Shown here in pieces: positions 9,301 through 18,099 of a stretch of DNA of 64,000 nucleotides. Location of the stretch: positions 1 to 64,000 of the forward strand of contig DASTPP010000013.1 in the NCBI GenBank assembly GCA_035762175.1. Direction: 5' to 3'. Position numbers and translations under genes: made by a program. Each line of letters starts with the position of its first letter. Within the stretch, counting starts at the first letter, position 1. The notes beneath the pieces are model-generated. The model did no database searches. It worked only from the letters and a program-made list of their open reading frames with translations, and had not been told where the DNA came from. Source of the stretch: DASTPP01 sp035762175 (GTDB taxonomy: Bacteria > Myxococcota_A > Polyangia > Polyangiales > Polyangiaceae).

Positions 9301-11092
9301 GGGCCGCCAACGCCGTGCCGGCGTCGTCCGGCGAGGCGCTGCTCACGAAGGCGTATACAAACGACACGCCGCTCGGATCGAGCCGCTCTTCCCTCATATA
9401 ATTCACGCCGAGCCTGGGCGGGAAAGGCGGGGGCTCGGCGCCGCAACGGAGCGCCACGACCGCGTGCGCCACGCGCAGCGGGTGGAGCGGAAGCAGGCGC
9501 GCGGCGTTGACGCGGCCCGATCCGACGCAGAAGGCTAGATCAAGATTCGTGACCCAGGTGCCGAACGCCTGCGCTAGGTAACCATCCTGAGCGCTCACGT
9601 CGAGGAGCGCCTCGTACGCCCTCACGTAGGCCGCCGCTTCGTCCCGGCACCGCGCCGCGAGCGCGAGCGCGTGGTTGTCGAGCAGGAAGAGAAGCCGTCT
9701 CGTGTCGAACTCCGCGTTGGCGTTCGCGCCCCGCGGCTCCTCCTCTTCCGCGCCGTCGTCGAGGTCGTCCGGGCGGACGGCCGCCAGCGCCGCAGCGCAC
9801 AGCGCCTTGCGCGCTGACCGAAACCCTTCGATGGCCTGGGCTTGTGACGGCGACGGGGAGGGGTCGGCGTTATGCCAACGTATCGTGACGCCCGGAATCC
9901 GCTGCCGCGACGTAAGAAGTTCCGACGCGCTCGGCCCTTCGACGAGCGCGGAGCACCCGCGTTCGACGTACGCTTCGACCCCCTCCGTCTGGAGCAGCGC
10001 GAAGAGCAAGCCTTCCGGGGTCTCGTTGCGAAGCAGGATCGACCTGTCGTGCGCTTCGAGGGTGAAGGACGGGGCCGCGGCGTCTTCGTCCGCCTCGTGG
10101 CAGGAGAGCGGGGCGTTCAGCGAAGAAGGGCCCTCTTCGGCGAGAAGTTCCCAGGGCGACGTGAGACTCTGCGACTCCTGCGCGCCCGAAGCCTCTTCGT
10201 CGGAGATGTCCTTCGGCTGGAGGAGAGAATCGACGCCGGGCTTGCCGCGGCGCAGCAGGCGGGCGAGGTCGACCGTAAGGCCGACGAGGCCGTCGCCCGC
10301 CTGGCTCGCCCCTCGGGCCATGTTGTAAGCGGCCTCGCAAAGGCGCACGGCCGCGGGGACCGCGTTCGCGTCCTTATCCAACAGGCACGCCTGGAGGGGC
10401 ACCGATGCCTGCTCGCGCTCCTCGCTCGATAGCCCCCTCAGGCGGTCGAGCGCCTCCCTCAGCCTCGTTTCCGCCTTCCGACCTTGCAGTTTGTCGAACT
10501 CGGCGGCGGCAAGCGATGCCGGTGGTATTCGCTCCTTTTTGGCCCACGGCAACAGGCCGAGGAGCGGCAGGGCATGCTGCTCCGACTTTTGGGACGAGAG
10601 GCGGCAGTACTCGGCGAGCACGTCGACGCTCGCGTCTTCGAGGCGGGCCAGGACGTGTCGCGAGCGGCTCTCCGACACCTCCTTGAGCCGCGGCAGCCCG
10701 GACTCGGCCGCGAAATGCCGCGCGATCTCGGCCGCCGAGAACTCAACCAGCACGTCGAGGCCAGACTCGCCGGGTGTGGATCGCGCGTTGAAGTAGAGCA
10801 ACAGCGGGCGCTCTGGCGTGAGCGCGTTGCGCTCCGCGGTTGCCGCGGCGGCGGCCGCGTCGGGCTGCAGGACCCTGACCCCTGCGGGCGCCGCCACGGC
10901 CGCGGAGGAGCCAATAAAGATGGCGAACTTGCGACCACCGTGCTCCTCGAGAAGGCGGGCGCACGCCCTTACGCACTCCTCGGGTTTCGTCTCCGTCGGA
11001 AGGGCGTGAGAGCGCAACCCGAACGCCGAACTCGGCAGGCTTCGGACGGCCCCACGAAGCGCCTTCCACACGACCTCCTCGACGGCACTCAC
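6377..11092 (-). CDS. Giant HerA/FtsK-type ATPase, DptH-like (left operon)
   Basis: This 1571-residue protein starts at GTG 11092, preceded by GGAGG and overlapping the previous stop by 4 bp. The C-terminal third is a HerA-type translocase ATPase, with Walker A GTMGTGKT near residue 1210, the FDYKGDY motif shortly after, and Walker B FVFVDEAD near 1440. The N-terminal 1050 residues are an unfamiliar multi-domain region. A Pro/Ala-rich linker (about 1080-1180) joins the two parts. Size, architecture and position as third gene after a P-loop ATPase and a protein of about 500 residues recall DptH of the Dnd restriction complex DptFGH. I infer that it is the motor of the system. Its counterpart at 19483-22533 lacks the ATPase domain. 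Confidence 0.8.
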   Translation of the reverse strand: MSAVEEVVWKALRGAVRSLPSSAFGLRSHALPTETKPEECVRACARLLEEHGGRKFAIFIGSSAAVAAPAGVRVLQPDAAAAAATAERNALTPERPLLLYFNARSTPGESGLDVLVEFSAAEIARHFAAESGLPRLKEVSESRSRHVLARLEDASVDVLAEYCRLSSQKSEQHALPLLGLLPWAKKERIPPASLAAAEFDKLQGRKAETRLREALDRLRGLSSEEREQASVPLQACLLDKDANAVPAAVRLCEAAYNMARGASQAGDGLVGLTVDLARLLRRGKPGVDSLLQPKDISDEEASGAQESQSLTSPWELLAEEGPSSLNAPLSCHEADEDAAAPSFTLEAHDRSILLRNETPEGLLFALLQTEGVEAYVERGCSALVEGPSASELLTSRQRIPGVTIRWHNADPSPSPSQAQAIEGFRSARKALCAAALAAVRPDDLDDGAEEEEPRGANANAEFDTRRLLFLLDNHALALAARCRDEAAAYVRAYEALLDVSAQDGYLAQAFGTWVTNLDLAFCVGSGRVNAARLLPLHPLRVAHAVVALRCGAEPPPFPPRLGVNYMREERLDPSGVSFVYAFVSSASPDDAGTALAAREGLAAVWHLLRPVGLVSSLRVALVDMGSTDQALEALCERASAFFEEDSLLKDGVHLEVWRASSEDPGARPWQERTSERDAARAWEGQTLPPLASECAAMPRGEGVSLERKGWVDVGSVPQCHLVVRSVATPYEPLPSAPAAPATLPLRYVPGPSGNVAYVEVKDDETLRRYDGLLDALGHNRKRRGLYPSYPPPGAPSTLVEARVARGGWPIEPRRAASLLSYAESRENVVAVLSDPGLTDDKLEARLREIAPGAPEVTLASLRDAVLGVVRCRSFLSRLLETNFDDADLRGNLGLLRAFMLTLEGQEGCSLALSLDSPEGRAWAAAVAPQGAPRRRADVLILQAAQGEDGKFTGLAGIRVVELKARSSADVVPNWERLAEQALQTYAHLRLCFGEAADARHKATLQRFAWLEAGRQHRAGAWEPVLHALEGHLDRGDAPALSIECWLLVEGPWARKTDFTLRCKELDASGAPTDGSQVEVRFRVLSQPPPQVASGRPSQTTPRPPVVSAGSRAAPAPAPAPASAATGAQAPGEPAARPPTPSSAASPAPHRPPAPTAASPPGALASPPAEERAATNDDGMRVIFGQLPRGEPAVWLPNRTDLVNHFNVGITGTMGTGKTQLTKSLLAQLIWEGKRNPGAKGPGILVFDYKGDYQDTASDPFATLVGAKVLEPENLPLNPLRTMRPTSRQMLRGLPREFADTMLAIQRGIGAVQRDDLVQATTACFEAAGIIDDDPASWRRPFPTLRVLLEHVKARKVAKGSPRTILNDLVDMRVFAEADPEDKADNLFDGVHVINLKPLGTMPTLIRAVLSFFMNAFYGSMLRAGEAPLVQPPGASHHLRALRRFVFVDEADDFISLGLPSLKNVMQQGRSFGCGVVLSTQFLHHFNGGDDPLRPLVGTWVLHQMADVNATDVRALFGLPSKAEADGLTSRLASLPKHTSLCRGLSNQGRGGALAEVRDLPFKDLSPPARAP

Positions 11093-12594
11093 GTCGCACC
11101 TCCGTCCACCACGACGACGTTGTCCGATTCTCGCCGCGCGAGGCCGAGAGAGATAAGGCTCTGTTGATTCGCGCGCGCCGCCTCGTGCAGCGTGGCCGCC
11201 ACGCTCCCGATGCGGAGCGATTGCTCCGTCCGGTGCTCATCGGCGCCGCCGAGCGCCAGACCTACCCTCTCGGCCGCGGCCGCGAACGACCCCCAGGCCA
11301 TCGGGCTGCCCGGGGGGACGAGCGCGTGCACAAGCGTGACCAACTGGCGGGGCCCGGGGCAGACGTACCTGCGCGCGCCGCCGCCCGCGCCGAGCGGGAA
11401 GAGCCAGCCTCCCGCCGCGGCGAGGTTCAGGGCGTGGGCGCTGGGCGCGTAGGCCCCTTTGTTTGCGCCCACGCTGCCCGCCGCGTTGGCCGCGGCCCTG
11501 GGCCGCACGAGCGACCCGCCCGCCTGTCCGGCGGAAGCGCGCTCGGACGCGGAGCCCTCGGCCTCCGCGTCGAGCGCCGTGGCCGCGCGCCGGAGCGAGT
11601 CCCGCGCCCGCATGATCGCCTGGTGGAGCGCAGCGGTGTCGAGGGGAGAGCAGACCGCGAGCAGCAGGCGCGCGGGGCCTGCCGACGCGCGCTCCCAGCG
11701 CAGCATGCGCATCGAGAGGAGGAGCAGCGCGACGTCGACCATCGACATCACCATCTCCGCCTTCGTCGCGCCGCGCTCGTACCACTCGGCGATGTTCGAC
11801 GCCATCTCGCCAGCGAGGGCGGCGAACTCGGCCCACGAGTCGCCGGGCGGGATCGGGTACGCGTTGGCAAATATCGGCCCCGACTCGTAGCCCCGGGGCA
11901 GCCGGGCCAAGCCCAGCAACCTGACCAGGCTCGAGTGGGGGTCAGTGTCGTCGGCGGCCGCCCGGTAGAACCGGCTCAGAGCGCGCTGCCCCTGCGGCGT
12001 CGCGGCGAGCAGGCCCAGGAACGTAGCGGCGTGAAAGCCACTGAGCGTATGGGTGTCAGAGAAGCCGACGAACGCTAGGCCTGTCGTCGTCGGATCGGCG
12101 CCGCCCGTGACCATGACCTTCTCGTCGGCGCTCAACACGCTCGCCAGGAGCCGGTGAACGGGGGCGCGCAGGCGGCCGCGGCCGCCGCTGGCCAGGCTGT
12201 TACTAGCCGGGTCAACGCGCTCGGCGAGGTGGTCCTGCGCCGCCTTAATGAACGCGTGCTCCTTAGGCGGATCCGCCTCGAGCAGCAACGGCCCCGCCTT
12301 GCTCTTGTAGACGCACAGGGCGAGCGCCTGCGGGGACAGGCGATGGCTTCCGTCCGCCTTGAGCCTTTCACGTACCTCCTTGAGGTAGGCCGCAGGCGGG
12401 CGGTGGACGGGCGCGCCGCCCGACCACGCGGGCGGCGAAGGCATCAACCGGAGCAACTGCATCATGCCGTTGGCGACGTGGACCGCGCGGACGTTGCTCG
12501 TCTTGACGATGACGCCCCAAGCGGCGTACTGCTCGCCGTCCAAATCGCGCGTCGACGTCGTCGCGTCAGCGAGCCCTCTGGGCGTTGTCGGCAC
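11089..12594 (-). CDS. DptG-like protein of unknown fold (left operon)
   Basis: This 501-residue protein starts at GTG 12594; the Shine-Dalgarno GAGGAGG lies in the last codons of the upstream gene, so the two are translationally coupled. The frame is open further upstream, but that part reads as antisense. The protein is Ala/Leu-rich and helical. Stretches such as GFSDTHTLSGFHAATFLGLL and MVMSMVDVALLLLSMRML are strongly hydrophobic but probably not membrane-spanning. No catalytic motif was recognised. It is the middle gene of an F-G-H-like trio, and its C-terminal pattern (YVCPGPRQLVTLVHALVPPG) parallels the gene at 18092-19483 (LALNPEMIELLVLMAVPGG). The role as an adaptor is inferred from DptG by gene order only. 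Confidence 0.6.
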   Translation of the reverse strand: MPTTPRGLADATTSTRDLDGEQYAAWGVIVKTSNVRAVHVANGMMQLLRLMPSPPAWSGGAPVHRPPAAYLKEVRERLKADGSHRLSPQALALCVYKSKAGPLLLEADPPKEHAFIKAAQDHLAERVDPASNSLASGGRGRLRAPVHRLLASVLSADEKVMVTGGADPTTTGLAFVGFSDTHTLSGFHAATFLGLLAATPQGQRALSRFYRAAADDTDPHSSLVRLLGLARLPRGYESGPIFANAYPIPPGDSWAEFAALAGEMASNIAEWYERGATKAEMVMSMVDVALLLLSMRMLRWERASAGPARLLLAVCSPLDTAALHQAIMRARDSLRRAATALDAEAEGSASERASAGQAGGSLVRPRAAANAAGSVGANKGAYAPSAHALNLAAAGGWLFPLGAGGGARRYVCPGPRQLVTLVHALVPPGSPMAWGSFAAAAERVGLALGGADEHRTEQSLRIGSVAATLHEAARANQQSLISLGLARRESDNVVVVDGGAT

Positions 12595-12595
12595 G

Positions 12596-14167
12596 TTACA
12601 CCTCCTCGATGCGGATGCGGCCCGTGAGGTCGTCCGACGTGATGAGCAACGAGCGCGACACGCCCTCCTCGGCGGCGCGGCTGACCCGCACTCGATCGGG
12701 GTCCTGCTGCGTCGGCAGCCTCGCCAACCAGCGCGCGATGACGAGCGAGGTGGCGGTGGGGAGCGGCCCGCCGCCGCCATACAAGAGCCTGAAGAGCGTC
12801 GGGGGGAGACGCAGCGCGCCCGCCTGGTCCACCGAGCCGTTCCGCTCCGCCCCGAGCCACACATAGGGCGGACGCCACGTCCCCGACAGCGCCTGATCGC
12901 AACGCGGCGGGGGGCGCGGCAGCGCAAGCCGGAGGCTCTCCGGGGCGACGTCGCCGTTCGCGACCGAAGGCGCCGCGCCGAAGCGGACGGAGTCGTAACA
13001 GAGCGTCTGCCACGCCGGAAACGCGGGGTCCGAGTTCCACGCCGAGAGTGCTCGATACGCGCCCTGCAGCAACGGCCGGGTCACGCTCGGCAATTTGTGC
13101 CAGGCGGGGGGCTTCGACACGAGGCGTTTGAAGAGGCTCGAAAACAAGTCCTCTTCGCCCTCGTCGAGGCGCCGACCCGGGTCGTGGACGACGGCCGCCC
13201 GCGCCGCGGCGACGCCGTCGGTGCACTGCGAGGCCTCCGCCGCCAGCGGGCCGATCCCGGGCATGGCCGTCAAATGTTCGTGGGCCCGCCGCTGCAGGAG
13301 CAGCGTCGCGACGTCGGGCAGCGGGCGGCGGGCGGGGTCGGCCGCCGGCAGGGCGTTTTCCAGGGGCGTGCGGCGGGCGTCGTACGAAAATAGCCGCGCG
13401 CCGACGGTGTCTGCGACGCTAAGCACCCGGGCACTCTCCCCCTGCCCGATGCCGCCCGTCACAAGGTACGCCAGATAAGACCAAATCTGGCGCATCGTCA
13501 GGTGTCGCCCCTCCGCACGCACCCCCGCGAGAACGCGCCGGAACCAGGCGCGTACGTGGGGCTGCTTCAGGGCCGCGCAGGCCTGCTCGGCCGCGCGCCG
13601 CGCGTCGCCGGTGACGGCGGACAGGTCCGCGTCGGCAACCTTGTCGAGCAAGGGGTCCGTCACCCCCGGCGACGTCCAGTCGACGAGCCCCAGATCGAGG
13701 ACCGCGACGTCCGCGTCGACTTGGCCCTCCCAGGAGACCTTGAGCGTGCTCTGCTCGCGCGCCTCGGCGAGGAACTCCCTGAGGCGGGGGCCGCTCGCGG
13801 CGTGCTCGGCGAGCCTTTCAAGTTGCCCGCGGTTGATGGCAACGAGCAGGCGCTCGCCGCCCGCGAGGTGGCCCTCGAGCCTGTCGGCGAGCGCTTCGAT
13901 CGGCGGCCGGCCGGACGTGTCGGCGGACGCGTCGGTTTCAACCCAGAACGCAGAAGCGTCCGACGTGAGCGCCGCGAACGTCTTCCCGTCGCCGGCGTTG
14001 CCCGTGAGCACGACGTGGCGCGGCGCGCTTTCTCGGGCAGCCCGCTCGATGAAGGCCGCGAGCGGCGTGCCGACCCGCAGCGCGTCGCGCTGTGCCGACG
14101 GCATCCGCTCGACGACCAACGCTCGGCCCCGGTACAAGTCCAAAAGCACTTCGTAAGGGATTCGCAT
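12596..14167 (-). CDS. DptF-like P-loop ATPase (left operon, first gene)
   Basis: This 523-residue protein starts at ATG 14167, with GAGGGGCGAAGAGG upstream. The Walker A motif VVLTGNAGDGKT lies at about residues 50-61, early in the protein. INRGQL (about 110) and VLDLGLVDW (about 145) follow and align with NEGPL and LVDLADRSV of the paralogue at 16486-18099. The rest is helical with no known nuclease motif. The small early P-loop, the length and the first position before a DptG-like and a HerA gene are the reasons for the DptF comparison (DptF is the AAA-type component of Dnd restriction). This gene opens the left operon and is transcribed divergently from the right operon. Confidence 0.65.
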   Translation of the reverse strand: MRIPYEVLLDLYRGRALVVERMPSAQRDALRVGTPLAAFIERAARESAPRHVVLTGNAGDGKTFAALTSDASAFWVETDASADTSGRPPIEALADRLEGHLAGGERLLVAINRGQLERLAEHAASGPRLREFLAEAREQSTLKVSWEGQVDADVAVLDLGLVDWTSPGVTDPLLDKVADADLSAVTGDARRAAEQACAALKQPHVRAWFRRVLAGVRAEGRHLTMRQIWSYLAYLVTGGIGQGESARVLSVADTVGARLFSYDARRTPLENALPAADPARRPLPDVATLLLQRRAHEHLTAMPGIGPLAAEASQCTDGVAAARAAVVHDPGRRLDEGEEDLFSSLFKRLVSKPPAWHKLPSVTRPLLQGAYRALSAWNSDPAFPAWQTLCYDSVRFGAAPSVANGDVAPESLRLALPRPPPRCDQALSGTWRPPYVWLGAERNGSVDQAGALRLPPTLFRLLYGGGGPLPTATSLVIARWLARLPTQQDPDRVRVSRAAEEGVSRSLLITSDDLTGRIRIEEV

Positions 14168-14236
14168 GCGCCCTCTTCGCCCCTCCCACAAGAGACTTGC
14201 GTCGCCCCCCCGGCGAGCTACCATGCCGACCCCACC
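14168..14236. promoter_or_regulatory. Divergent promoter region between the two mirrored operons
   Basis: Only about 70 bp separate the ATG of the left operon (14167) from the likely start of the right operon (14237), so both operons should be driven from here or from within the first codons. I could not pick out confident -35/-10 boxes. The gap is short enough that expression of both operons is probably coordinated. Confidence 0.4.
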
Positions 14237-16489
14237 TTGAACAGCGCCCCCTTCGACGCCACTGTCGCATACGATGCCCCTCTCTCCTCCGAGGGCCTCT
14301 CGAAGCGCTCGCTCCTGTTCCCGGTCCGAGTCCGAAGCCCGCGGCACGCGGCGGCCGTGATCCGCGTTGCGCGGGCGCTCGCGGACGGGCGCGTCGACGC
14401 CGCCGCCGCCGTCCTGCGCGACCTCCGCCACCTCCCTGCGCTCTCGGAGGTCGACGGCGATGGTCCCTGCGTGTCGCCTACCCTCCGCGCGCAGGCGCTC
14501 GCAGGCATCCTGTTCGACCTCGGGACCAGCGGCTGGCGCGTTGCCGTCGAGGAGGGGCAGATCTACCTGTCCTGCCCGCCGCAGGCCGACGACGGTGGCG
14601 CCGCCTTGGACCTCGTGGCCGCCAAGGCTCGAGTGCGCCGGCAGATGGCCGCCAGGGTTCAGGATCAACTCGGCCGACCCGAGACGAGGCGTTTCATCGC
14701 GCGCTGCGAATGCCCCAGGTACGTCCGCGTCGGCGGGCGCAACGTACTCTCGCTGCTCGCGCACGGGCCGACGCTCGCGGAGGCCCTGCGGGCGCGAGGC
14801 GCGGGCGCCGTTCAGCCGTACGTGCAGCGGGCGCTCTCGGAGGACGGACGCGACCAGACGACGGGGTTGCGACTTTGCGACGTGTTTCGCTACTTTCGTT
14901 ACTTCTGGTCATTCCCCGTAGGCTCCGCGCCCGGGCGCACGATCCCGTTTCTCGTGCGTGATGCAGGGCAGCCCGGCCATCCAGTCTGCGGCCTGCTGGC
15001 CATCGCGAGCCCGGTGCCCAAACTCGCGGTGCGCGACGCGGCGCTCGGTTGGACGCCGGCGTGGCTCGAGGCGGTGGTCGGGGCGCTCGTCGGGCTCGAC
15101 TACGACAACGCGGCCGAGAACCTTCGCAGTATTGAAAGCCAAGTCCGCGACGGCGACGACACGGCCGACGTGCGATCGGTGTTCTCTGCCGTCGGCACGT
15201 TGTTGGGCCTCGAGGGGTGCGCCGACGCGGAGTCCATCGCCGCCCGCGTGCGCCGCCTGACCGCCGCCGAGCGCCGCGCCCGCGCGGCGCGCGCGCGGTC
15301 GCGCCTCCTCAGGGACCTGCGCGCTGAGGTCCAAGCCGCCCTCGGCGAGGTCTCCCTCAGCGGCCTCGGCCTGACGCAAGCGCGCGCGCTCGCGTCGCCG
15401 ACGAATGCCATCGAGCGCCTCGAGCGCCTTAGGGGGAAGTCGCTCGAGGAGTGGAAGGTATCTCGAGCGCTCACGGGAAGCCACCCTAGGCGGACGAGGG
15501 GCGACGAGAGGAACGCGCCCAGGGCGGCGTCTCGCGAGCCACTATTCGTCAAGAAGCGCGTCGTGCAGGCCGTCGCCCTCCTGACGGCCTGGGCGGAGCT
15601 TGCGCCGCGTGAGCGCGAGCGTGCGAGCGAGCGCTTGACGGAACTCGTGCTCAAAGAGCCCTCCGGCGCCCCGAAACTCACCGGAGGGGCTCACGTCGCC
15701 CGCGGCGTCCGCTGCGCCCTCCTCCAGCGCCAGACGCGCTTCGTCGCATCGCAGGTCGCCGACGTGTCCATCTGCGGCGCGCTCCCGCCCTATGGCCCGC
15801 TCCTCGGCGGGAAACTCGCCGCCCTGCTCGCGCTCTCGCGCGAGGTCGCCGCGACGTACCACAAGCGCTACAGCGGCCGGGCGTCCGTCATCACGTCGCA
15901 GATGGCGGGCCGCGCCGTCGAGCGCCCCGCCGACCTCGTGGCGCTCACGACGACGAGCTTCTACGCCGCCGGGAGCGCGCAGTACGAGCGCCTGCGCTTG
16001 CCGGACGAACTCGGCGGCGTGCGGTGGAGGTTCGTCGGCCTGAGCCGCGGGCACGGGACGCTCCACTTCTCGCGCGAGACGACCGAGTCGGTGCAGTCGC
16101 TCGTCGAACTCGAGACGGGCCGCCGGCTAGTGTCCGGCAGGTTCGGCGAGGGCCCCTCCGAGCGCCTCCGCAAACTGCGCGACGGGCTCGGGCACCTCGG
16201 CCTCGACGGCAGCGAGTTCGTTCAGCACGGCATGGCGCGCCGGGCCTACGTCGCCGAACTGCAACCCGGGGCGACGCCGCCCGGCGGCGCGCCCGGCGGC
16301 CGCGCCTGGCGCCTGGCCGGGGCCCGGGCGGACCAAGTCATCGCGCACTGGCGGTCGAGGTGGCTCGCGCCTCGGCTCGCGAGGATGCCGGCCATCTTGG
16401 CGGATGTGGAGGCGTTCGACCGCGAGGAGGCGCTGCTCGGGGCGAGGTTGGGATCGGGTCTGGACGCCACCAAGAGCGAGGCGGTATGA
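14237..16489 (+). CDS. DruA-like DUF4338 protein (right operon, first gene)
   Basis: This reads as about 750 residues. The start is uncertain: there is no in-frame ATG in the right place, and TTG 14237 is the first usable codon beyond the divergent gap (GTG 14357 is the alternative). It carries the same motif series as the gene at 3222-5207: APGRTIPFLVRDAGQPGHP, ALGWTPAWLEA, CGALPPYGPLLGGKLAAL, SQMAGR, TTTSFYAAGSAQYERL, SRGHGTLHFS and FGEGPSERLRKLRDGL. The C-terminus overlaps the next gene in ATGA. It is about 90 residues longer than its left-operon paralogue, mainly in the linker between the two conserved blocks. It is DruA-like by pattern; its function in this setting is unknown. Confidence 0.75.
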   Translation: MNSAPFDATVAYDAPLSSEGLSKRSLLFPVRVRSPRHAAAVIRVARALADGRVDAAAAVLRDLRHLPALSEVDGDGPCVSPTLRAQALAGILFDLGTSGWRVAVEEGQIYLSCPPQADDGGAALDLVAAKARVRRQMAARVQDQLGRPETRRFIARCECPRYVRVGGRNVLSLLAHGPTLAEALRARGAGAVQPYVQRALSEDGRDQTTGLRLCDVFRYFRYFWSFPVGSAPGRTIPFLVRDAGQPGHPVCGLLAIASPVPKLAVRDAALGWTPAWLEAVVGALVGLDYDNAAENLRSIESQVRDGDDTADVRSVFSAVGTLLGLEGCADAESIAARVRRLTAAERRARAARARSRLLRDLRAEVQAALGEVSLSGLGLTQARALASPTNAIERLERLRGKSLEEWKVSRALTGSHPRRTRGDERNAPRAASREPLFVKKRVVQAVALLTAWAELAPRERERASERLTELVLKEPSGAPKLTGGAHVARGVRCALLQRQTRFVASQVADVSICGALPPYGPLLGGKLAALLALSREVAATYHKRYSGRASVITSQMAGRAVERPADLVALTTTSFYAAGSAQYERLRLPDELGGVRWRFVGLSRGHGTLHFSRETTESVQSLVELETGRRLVSGRFGEGPSERLRKLRDGLGHLGLDGSEFVQHGMARRAYVAELQPGATPPGGAPGGRAWRLAGARADQVIAHWRSRWLAPRLARMPAILADVEAFDREEALLGARLGSGLDATKSEAV

Positions 16490-18099
16490 CGTACGACCTC
16501 TTGTGCGGACTTTATTACGGGGAAGGCTCGAACGCCGACCTCACCTCGCCTGCGGGGAGGCGCCTGCTGCACGTCCAGACGCCCCTAGAGAAGCACGTGG
16601 CGGACGCGCTAGGAAGGGGCCTGGACGTCGTGCTCACCGGCAACCCCGGCGACGGCAAGTCGCACGTCGCCCACATGCTCGAGGCGGACGGCGCGCTACG
16701 CGAGACGGACGTCTACCCCGACCTATCGGCTGGCCCGAACGCCGCCGCCGTGAGCCGGTGGCTTGCCGCTCGGAAAGCGGGGCGACGGTTCCTGCTTCTC
16801 GGGAACGAGGGGCCGCTCGTCGAGTTCCTCGAGGAGGCCCGCGGCGTGCCCGGTCTCGAGGCGTCGGTCGCCGAAGTCCGTGGCCAACTTCGCCGGCTCC
16901 TCGTGCAGCGGGCGGCCGACCTCCCTCCGCCGCCCGCGCTCGTTTCGCTCGTGGACCTCGCCGACCGGAGCGTGCTCATCCCCGAGGTCATCGAGGCGAT
17001 GCTCGAGAGGGTCTGCTCTGCCGACTTCCTGCCGCCGATGACCCGTGCGGTCGAGAGTTCGGTGGGCCGCAACCTCGTCGCGCTCAAAGTCCCGGAGGTG
17101 CGCAGGCGACTCGCGCGCGTGCTGTGCGCGGCTGGCCGCCGGCGAGGCGAGCACGTCACGTTCCGGCAGCTTTGGGCGGCGGTCGCGTATGCGGCGACCG
17201 CCGCGAAGGCGGCGTCGACGCTCAAGCAAGAGCTCTACCAGGACTCGGTGGGCCTCGGCACGACGCCGCTTGACAACCTTGTGAGCGCGAGGGCGAAGGG
17301 GCCGCTCGTCGAGGCGGTTCGAGCCTTCTGCGATCCCGCGACGACGCCGGACCCCGACCTAGACGAGCAAATTTGGTCCACGGGCCAGGTCACCGGCGAC
17401 TGGCTCGCCGAAGAACTCCCGGCGCAGACGCCGCCGGCCGCGCTGTGGGGGGACGGCGAGCGCGGCGAGGCCCTGCGGACGTTCGCGCAGATGAAGCGCG
17501 CGGTCGCACTCTTGCACGCGCGGGGCGAGCGCCTCGTGGCGGCGATCGAGCGCCGGCTGCGCCTCCCCAGCGACGCGCCCGACAACCCGCTGCGGAGGCT
17601 CGTCGTGCGCGGCTTGCGGCATCTCTACGTCTCCCCGGACCAAGAGCGCGTAGCGCCCCCTTGGCTGACGGAAGGAGTCCCGCTCTGGGTCGGCTTTAGT
17701 TACACCGACAGGCCCGCCGAAGAGCGGCCGCACGTGGCCGTACGGTCGCTCGCGGAGTCGGACTTCGAAGTCCAGCGCCCAGCCCGCGCGCCCTGGCTCG
17801 CGGACGTGCTGGGCCCGGCGCTCGAGGTGGCGTGGCTGGTCCACGCGGAGTCCGGCATATCCCTCCGAATCAACCCCGAGATGCTCGGCGCGCTAGCCGC
17901 GGCGTCGGAGAGCTCCGGCCCGATGACAATCCCCGAACCCGTCCAACGCTTCCTGGTCCGCCTCGCCGGGTGGGATGAAGGCGAGGAGCCCCTCGAAGTC
18001 GGCGCCCACTCCTTCGCCGTGGTCGACCGGCCGAGGGGCGTCATCGAGGCGGCGGGCCGCGTGCAAGAGAGCGCCTCGGGGGCCGCGCGCTATGCCTAG
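16486..18099 (+). CDS. DptF-like P-loop ATPase (right operon)
   Basis: This 537-residue protein starts at an ATG that overlaps the preceding TGA (ATGA). Walker A GNPGDGKS sits at about residues 53-60, preceded by DVVLT exactly as in the gene at 12596-14167. The shared framework includes LLLGNEGPLVEFL and SLVDLADRSVLIPEV, and the C-terminal half is helical. It is clearly the counterpart of the left-operon ATPase but diverged well beyond recent duplication. It overlaps the next gene by 8 bp, so all four right-operon genes are translationally coupled. By analogy with DptF it would be an ATP-dependent component of a restriction-like complex. Confidence 0.65.
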   Translation: MTYDLLCGLYYGEGSNADLTSPAGRRLLHVQTPLEKHVADALGRGLDVVLTGNPGDGKSHVAHMLEADGALRETDVYPDLSAGPNAAAVSRWLAARKAGRRFLLLGNEGPLVEFLEEARGVPGLEASVAEVRGQLRRLLVQRAADLPPPPALVSLVDLADRSVLIPEVIEAMLERVCSADFLPPMTRAVESSVGRNLVALKVPEVRRRLARVLCAAGRRRGEHVTFRQLWAAVAYAATAAKAASTLKQELYQDSVGLGTTPLDNLVSARAKGPLVEAVRAFCDPATTPDPDLDEQIWSTGQVTGDWLAEELPAQTPPAALWGDGERGEALRTFAQMKRAVALLHARGERLVAAIERRLRLPSDAPDNPLRRLVVRGLRHLYVSPDQERVAPPWLTEGVPLWVGFSYTDRPAEERPHVAVRSLAESDFEVQRPARAPWLADVLGPALEVAWLVHAESGISLRINPEMLGALAAASESSGPMTIPEPVQRFLVRLAGWDEGEEPLEVGAHSFAVVDRPRGVIEAAGRVQESASGAARYA

